Assembly: GCA_903835685.1 (NCBI GenBank)
Contig: CAILNX010000023.1
Span: forward strand, 33,316-97,315
Reading direction: 5' to 3'
DNA: 64,000 bases
Source of the DNA: an uncultured delta proteobacterium
GTDB lineage: Bacteria > Desulfobacterota > Desulfovibrionia > Desulfovibrionales > Desulfovibrionaceae
In this document: positions 59,629-64,000 of the stretch, one piece after another
How the letters are laid out: each line of letters opens with the position of its first letter
Position numbering within the stretch: position 1 is the first letter of the stretch
Notes under the pieces: model-generated
Seen by the model: the letters and a program-made list of their open reading frames with translations, nothing else
Told to the model about the DNA's origin: nothing
Databases searched by the model: none
Translations under genes and position numbers: made by a program

Positions 59629-60684
59629 ATGCCCCTGAAATCATATTTCGCTCTTGTCATCACTCCTGGCATCACTCCTGGCATCGCCCTGGTCCTTGCC
59701 CTGTGCCTCAGCCTGGCCGCCTGCGACCGGGCCGTGGAGGAATCCGGGGTGGTGGCCAAGGTCAACGGCAGCCCCATCCGGCTGGAAGAGATCGAATTCG
59801 GCCACGACAGCCTGCACCTGGACGGGGGCGAGGCCTCCATCCCCTCGGTGAGCAAGCTACGCCGGGAATACGGGGCCATCCTGGCCGAACTGATCATCCA
59901 GAAGCTGGTCAAGCAGGCCTTGAAGGCCAAGGACCTGAAAGTGTCCGACGAGGAGGCTGACGCGGCCGAGGCCACCATCCGGGGCGACTATCCCCCGGGC
60001 AGCTTCGAGCGCATGGTGGCCGACCAGTACATCGACATCGGACGCTGGCGGGACCAGTTGCGTTACCGCCTGGGCGTGGAAAAGCTCCAGCAGGCCGTGC
60101 TGCGGCCCCAGACCCCCTTGAGCACCGAGGAGGCCGAGGCCTACTATCGGGACCATGTCCAGGATTTCACCATTTCAGCCCGGCTCCGCCTGCTGGTCCT
60201 GCGTGGCCCCACCCGGGAGTCCCTAGAGCGAGCCCTGGATTTCTACCGGGTGGAAAAATCCCCGGAGGCCCTGTCCCAGAAATTCACCCAGATCGAGGCC
60301 CGGGAGATGCGTCTGAAAACAGACCAGATTCCGGCCATGTGGAAAAAACCCTTGAGCTCCCTGAAACCCGGCCAGGCCACCCAAATCCAGTCCAACACCA
60401 GCGGATTCGAGGCCCTCATTCTCTTGGAGGAGACCCCGGCCAGGGTCTTGAAACCGGCCCAGGTCTACACGGTGATCGAGAAAATCCTGGTGGAGCAGAA
60501 GCTTCAGGAGGCCTTCACCCGCTGGCTGGACGAGGAGCTGGCCAAGGCCGACATCCAGATCAGCCGTCACCTGCTGCCCCGGGACGAGGCCGGGGACAGC
60601 TCCCAGCCGCGGGACGAGGCCGGGGACAACTCGACCCGGGCCCAACTCGGCAACGCCACGGACACGCTGTTGCGCGGCAAGTGA
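59629..60684 (+). CDS. SurA-like peptidyl-prolyl isomerase lipoprotein
   Basis: A 351-residue protein. Start ATG 59629 (alternative 59623). A signal peptide with an in-frame tandem ITPG-ITPG ends at the lipobox LAAC with Cys32. SurA-type N-terminal domain: VVAKVNGSPIRLEEIEFGHD and LAELIIQKLVKQALKAKDL. The parvulin region is degenerate, so isomerase activity is uncertain. A C-terminal tandem repeat (RDEAGDSSQP, RDEAGDNST) is encoded by 60580-60628. Mfd stop is 37 bases upstream; it likely chaperones outer membrane proteins in the periplasm. Confidence 0.8.
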   Translation: MPLKSYFALVITPGITPGIALVLALCLSLAACDRAVEESGVVAKVNGSPIRLEEIEFGHDSLHLDGGEASIPSVSKLRREYGAILAELIIQKLVKQALKAKDLKVSDEEADAAEATIRGDYPPGSFERMVADQYIDIGRWRDQLRYRLGVEKLQQAVLRPQTPLSTEEAEAYYRDHVQDFTISARLRLLVLRGPTRESLERALDFYRVEKSPEALSQKFTQIEAREMRLKTDQIPAMWKKPLSSLKPGQATQIQSNTSGFEALILLEETPARVLKPAQVYTVIEKILVEQKLQEAFTRWLDEELAKADIQISRHLLPRDEAGDSSQPRDEAGDNSTRAQLGNATDTLLRGK

Positions 60685-60741
60685 AAAACGACTAGAACCC
60701 CACCTGTCCCAAGTATCCGACCCGAAAAGGACACGAATACG

Positions 60742-61788
60742 ATGATCGACGCCCTGAAAAAAGCCCTCCTGCCGACCGGACTGACCGCAACCCTGGCCCT
60801 GGCCTGTTTTTTGTCCTCCCCTGCCCCGGCCCTGGCCCAGGATGAACTGGTGGCCCGGGTGGTGGCCGTGGTCAACGACAAGATGGTCACCCAGTACGAC
60901 CTGGACCAGCAGATGAAGCCCCTGCTGGACAAGATCAGGGACCGAGTCCTCTCGGCCCAGGAAAAAGAGGCCATCAACACGGCCAAACGCCAGTTCCTGA
61001 ACAAGATGATCGACGACATCCTGATCGAGAAGGAAGCGGAAAAATTCAAGATCGCGGTGACGGACCAGGAAGTCACGGCCGAGATCAAACACATCAAGGA
61101 AAAGAACAACCTCACGGACCAGGGCCTGGAGATGCAGCTCCTGGGCGAGGGCATGACCACCAAGGAATTCACCGAGAAGATGCGTTCGGACATGCTCAAG
61201 CACCGCATGGTGGCGGGCATGGTCCAGCGCAAGGTGGTGGTCACCGAAGAGGAGATCCGCAAGGCTTACGAGAATGATCCCAAAAGCGCCACCCGCCCCC
61301 TGGCCTCCAGCAGCGCCATGGGCACCGGCGGCCGAATCCGCCTGCGGCTGATCATCCTGCCCAGCGGGACCCCGGGGGCCGAGGTCAAATCCCGCATCGA
61401 GCGCAAGGAGATGACCTTTGCCGAGGCGGCGGACAAGCTGTCCAAGGGACCCGGCGCAGGCCAAGGCGGGGACCTGGGGGAGCTGAACTGGAACGACCTG
61501 GCCCCCCAGTGGAAGGAGGCCCTGACGGGCTTAAAGGCCGGACAGATCAGCCAGCCCTTCAAGCTCAACGCCAACGATGCCCTGCTCCTTCTGGAAAGCA
61601 AGGAGTCCGAGAAAAAGGACAAGGAGCCCGAGGCGGAGAAAAAGCCTGCCGAGCAGGAAAAGGCCCCCATCGACCCCTCGATCCGCAACCAGATTTACGA
61701 GTCCATCTATGCGGTCAAGATGGAAGATCTTTTCAAGGAATATCTGGACAAGCTGCGTAAGAAAGCGGTCATCGACATCCGCATCTAG
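60742..61788 (+). CDS. SurA-like periplasmic chaperone/isomerase
   Basis: A 348-residue periplasmic protein. A signal peptide ends ALAQ-DE near residue 33. SurA N domain: ARVVAVVNDKMVTQYDLDQQ, KRQFLNKMIDDILIEKEA. A short parvulin-like domain (IRLRLIILPSGTPGAEVKS, FAEAADKLSKGPGAGQGGDL, FKLNANDALLLLESK) has the family pattern. The C terminus is charged with KKDKEPEAEKKPAEQEK. It follows the lipoprotein paralogue by 57 bases; the pair probably helps outer membrane proteins reach the BAM complex. Confidence 0.88.
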   Translation: MIDALKKALLPTGLTATLALACFLSSPAPALAQDELVARVVAVVNDKMVTQYDLDQQMKPLLDKIRDRVLSAQEKEAINTAKRQFLNKMIDDILIEKEAEKFKIAVTDQEVTAEIKHIKEKNNLTDQGLEMQLLGEGMTTKEFTEKMRSDMLKHRMVAGMVQRKVVVTEEEIRKAYENDPKSATRPLASSSAMGTGGRIRLRLIILPSGTPGAEVKSRIERKEMTFAEAADKLSKGPGAGQGGDLGELNWNDLAPQWKEALTGLKAGQISQPFKLNANDALLLLESKESEKKDKEPEAEKKPAEQEKAPIDPSIRNQIYESIYAVKMEDLFKEYLDKLRKKAVIDIRI

Positions 61789-61990
61789 TTCCGGACTCGG
61801 GCCGGACGCTTCCGGGGCTGGATTTCGGCCCGGATCGTGCGAAACCGATGCCAGGGACACGTCATTGCCGCAAAGGAATGCGTGACATCCTCGGGAAATA
61901 CGTTTAGGTGCTTTTGGAAGCGTTGACACCCAGGCGGGGATTCCCCCGGCTGTCCGGTCAGAACCGGGTCAACACATACGCGGGGGACGC

Positions 61991-63010
61991 ATGATCGACA
62001 GGGACATGAGCTTCAAGGAGCTTGGCGAACTGTTGCGCATGGAGCGCGAGCGCCAGGGCGTGGGCATAGATCAGGTCATCAAGGCCACCATGCTCAACCG
62101 CCGCAAGCTCACGGCCATCGAGGAAGGCCGGATCGACGAAATGCCCCATCCCGTGTATGCCAAGGGCTTCATCAAGAATTACGCACAGTTGCTCGGGCTT
62201 GAAACCGAGTCCATCTCCGAGATCATCGACCGGGCCTACGGGGTCAAGCCAGCCACGGACACCGCCCCGCCCATCCAGGAACGGCTCATGGCCTTTGCCG
62301 CGCAGCCGCCCGAGAGGGAGCTGTCCCGGGACAAGAAATCCTTTCTGCCCACCCTGCTCATTCTCCTGATCCTGCTGGTCCTTTTGGGCGGCCTGGTCAT
62401 GTTCATCCAGAGCCCGGGCCAGCTCAAGGACACCAACCTGGGCGGAGCGGTCAAGACCGTGCTGGACAAGACCGGGATCACCAAGCCCCAGGACAAGCCC
62501 GGCCCGGCCCCGACCCCGGCCCCGCCGCTCTCCCCGTCCCCGGCGGCCAAGCCTGTCCCGGCCCCTGAACCGGCCATTCCCCAGCCTGCGGCCGAGGCTC
62601 CGGACAAGGAGGCCCACCAGGTCCAGAACCAGTCGGCCATGCCCCAGCAGAAGGCTGCCGAGGCCTTGGCCGGGGCCTTCAAGAAGGATTCCGTCAAGGA
62701 GACCGGGGCCAAAGAGGCCGCTCCCGCCAAGGAACAACCCGCCCCGGCCAAGGAGCAACCCGCTCTGGCCAAGGAAGCCTTTGTGACCGTCACGGCCACG
62801 CCCAAGGGCACCTGCTGGGGCCAGGTCCAGATCGACGGGGGCGAGGCCAAGAAATTCTACGTGCAGTACGGCCAGGCCGCCCGCTTCGACTACACCAAGA
62901 CCCTGTGGCTCCGCCTGGGCAACGCTGCGGCCGTGCAGGTGGTCCACAACGGCCAACCCGTGGCCATCGAGGCCGCCCAGGGCCAGGTGCGGGTCCTGAC
63001 CTTCCCTTAA
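61991..63010 (+). CDS. rodZ: RodZ-like cytoskeletal protein
   Basis: A 339-residue bitopic protein. Residues 8-75 form a helix-turn-helix domain (FKELGELLRMERERQGVGID, HPVYAKGFIKNYAQLLGL), which binds MreB in RodZ. A membrane helix lies at about 118-139. A Pro/Ala/Lys linker with repeated PAKEQP units (about 62725-62770) precedes a C-terminal beta domain (DUF4115; VTVTATPKGTCWGQVQIDGG). It shapes rod growth at the inner membrane. A 200-base gap precedes it with a TTGACA at 61923. Confidence 0.85.
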   Translation: MIDRDMSFKELGELLRMERERQGVGIDQVIKATMLNRRKLTAIEEGRIDEMPHPVYAKGFIKNYAQLLGLETESISEIIDRAYGVKPATDTAPPIQERLMAFAAQPPERELSRDKKSFLPTLLILLILLVLLGGLVMFIQSPGQLKDTNLGGAVKTVLDKTGITKPQDKPGPAPTPAPPLSPSPAAKPVPAPEPAIPQPAAEAPDKEAHQVQNQSAMPQQKAAEALAGAFKKDSVKETGAKEAAPAKEQPAPAKEQPALAKEAFVTVTATPKGTCWGQVQIDGGEAKKFYVQYGQAARFDYTKTLWLRLGNAAAVQVVHNGQPVAIEAAQGQVRVLTFP

Positions 63011-63079
63011 GTCCCTCAAGCCTGAAACGGGGCCTTGCCTCGCCCGCCCGGCCCCGACCCTGACCATGAACTCTTGACC

Positions 63080-63829
63080 ATGGAACAAACCGAAAAAGTC
63101 CTGGTCCTGCGCGTGGGCCGCTTCCGCGAAACCGACATGTGGGTGAGCTATCTCTCGCCCTCCCAGGGCGTGACCCGGGCCTTCGCCTTTGGCGGAAGCC
63201 GCAGCCGCCGCCGCTTCGTCGGTTGCCTGGACGCGCTCAACCTGGTCATCTTCACCCACGACACCACGGTCAAGGCCCACCAGGGCAAAAAGCTCCTGGA
63301 AGGGAGCCTGGTGCACGGTTTTCCGGGCCTGCGGGCCAACCGCAATGCCCTGGCCGCTGCCGGGCATTGCCTCAAGTTCGTGGAGGCCGTACAAATCGGC
63401 CCCCAGGGTTCCAGAAAGGCCTTTGACCTGACGCTTTCCACCCTCTACGGCCTGGAGGACCAGACCCTGGCCCCGGCCGCCGCGCCATTACTCTTCAAGA
63501 CCCGGACCACCTACGACCACGGCTACGCCCCGGAGATCGGGGAGTGCATAAGCTGCGGCCTGCCCCTGGACCAGATCCCCGAGCCCTGGTTCCTGGTGGA
63601 CAAGGGCCGGGTGGCCTGCCCCAATTGTCGCCCGACGGACAGCCCCCTCTTCAAGACCAGCGCCGGAGCCCTGCGCACCCTGGACTGGATCGGCCGCTCC
63701 GATCCCAAGGACTGGCCCAGGCTGGCCATAAAGCCGGATATCCATCAGCAGTGCGGGCAGGTGCTGGACGCGTACGTGGCCTGGCATTTCGGGCTGGTCT
63801 GGGAGGACGGGTGGTTCCGGAAAAATTGA
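63080..63829 (+). CDS. recO: DNA repair protein RecO
   Basis: A 249-residue RecF-pathway mediator. An N-terminal OB fold (EKVLVLRVGRFRETDMWVSY) precedes a helical domain with a zinc motif, Cys156-x2-Cys159 and Cys180-x2-Cys183 (ECISCG, ACPNC). Its ATG at 63080 begins the homology; an earlier start at 63035 is unlikely. Just 69 bases after rodZ, probably one transcript. Confidence 0.92.
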   Translation: MEQTEKVLVLRVGRFRETDMWVSYLSPSQGVTRAFAFGGSRSRRRFVGCLDALNLVIFTHDTTVKAHQGKKLLEGSLVHGFPGLRANRNALAAAGHCLKFVEAVQIGPQGSRKAFDLTLSTLYGLEDQTLAPAAAPLLFKTRTTYDHGYAPEIGECISCGLPLDQIPEPWFLVDKGRVACPNCRPTDSPLFKTSAGALRTLDWIGRSDPKDWPRLAIKPDIHQQCGQVLDAYVAWHFGLVWEDGWFRKN

Positions 63830-63839
63830 CGCATCCCCG

Positions 63840-63854
63840 CTGCCGCCTCGGCAG
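63840..63854 (+). terminator. Short hairpin after recO
   Basis: CTGCCG (63840-63845) pairs with CGGCAG (63849-63854) with a 3-base loop, followed by an AT-rich run AATTTATTTGC. Confidence 0.5.
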
Positions 63855-63975
63855 AGAATTTATTTGCATTTAATTTTATAATTATTAATATATATAAAAT
63901 CAATCCACCAAATAAATCAATTGTTAATTCGACAATTTGAACGCACGCTTGAATAAACTCACAAGAGACAAAGTC
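63855..63975 (+). promoter_or_regulatory. AT-rich upstream region of the last gene
   Basis: GC drops to roughly a quarter here, very unlike the rest. It contains AATTGT/ACAATT arms (63919-63924, 63932-63937) and many TATA-like words suited to a promoter. Confidence 0.4.
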
Positions 63976-64000
63976 ATGAAAAAGACAAACACAAACGGTA
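63976..64000 (+). CDS. Start of a gene cut by the window end
   Basis: ATG at 63976 opens MKKTNTNG before the window stops. AGAGAC lies about ten bases upstream. The Lys-rich start after an AT-rich leader suggests a signal peptide or an accessory gene, but nothing more can be said. Confidence 0.4.

Noticed and set aside
61922..61973. GTTGAC/GTCAAC pair upstream of rodZ as an operator
   Set aside because: Arms of six bases 40 apart are expected by chance; the TTGACA has no good -10 at the right distance.

Overview
The window looks like a contiguous piece of core chromosome from a GC-rich Desulfovibrio-like bacterium (Desulfovibrionales). Supporting signs are the adenylate kinase with a Cys/His metal site at positions reported for the Desulfovibrio gigas enzyme, the cluster of a siroheme-type dehydrogenase with ccsA and hemA, indolepyruvate:ferredoxin oxidoreductase, a giant acyl-CoA dehydratase activase and an iron-sulfur flavoprotein. 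About 55 protein genes are supported, most on the minus strand. I found no rRNA, tRNA, CRISPR array, insertion sequence, integrase or prophage. The species cannot be fixed from the sequence alone.

Layout. 0.1-1.7 kb: a DUF24/HxlR redox regulator divergent from an iron-sulfur flavoprotein, with a YodB-like operator between them. 1.8-6.2 kb: a plus-strand tetrapyrrole/cytochrome run (precorrin-2 dehydrogenase, ccsA, hemA, a small unknown protein, tilS). 6.4-13.1 kb: minus-strand Hpt protein, rtcB, ridA and the 1426-residue activase. 13.3-15.9 kb: a DUF2207 membrane protein converging on an FkbM-type methyltransferase. 16-22.3 kb: a uvrB-kch-ligA-dapB minus-strand run. 22.3-24.1 kb: an unknown protein and a GT9 glycosyltransferase. 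24.1-26.1 kb: a pentapeptide-repeat/ion-channel fusion, a CPBP protease-like protein and a 59-residue membrane peptide. 26.2-29.7 kb: clpS-clpA-aat, an N-degron set, behind a good sigma70-type promoter. 29.7-31.8 kb: a CYTH protein and a coiled-coil protein. 31.9-36.1 kb: cheA-cheR-cheB. 36.1-36.9 kb: a gene-free gap with hairpins. 36.9-42.0 kb: an EF-G paralogue, an unknown overlapping gene, and trxA-trxB-bamD behind a strong promoter. 42.2-46.4 kb: sixA-like, miaA, coaD, rsmD and a beta-CASP nuclease. 46.4-51.2 kb: a sigma54 activator, iorBA and a TPR protein. 51.4-53.6 kb: rsfS, gpmI and a zinc-ribbon protein. 53.7-55.9 kb: adk, a small Ala-rich protein, rpsT, cheW. 56.1-63.8 kb: mfd, two SurA-like chaperones, rodZ, recO. 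The last 150 bases turn AT-rich and start a new gene.

Most of this is housekeeping. I do not see a clear new defence or mobile system. The items most worth a second look are the DUF24 regulator/iron-sulfur flavoprotein pair with its operator, the roughly 88-residue insertion in LigA just before the catalytic lysine, the pentapeptide-repeat ion channel beside a membrane protease, the coiled-coil protein with a ribbon-helix-helix-like head, the MshEN-like module inside CheA, and the EF-G paralogue coupled to an unknown gene.
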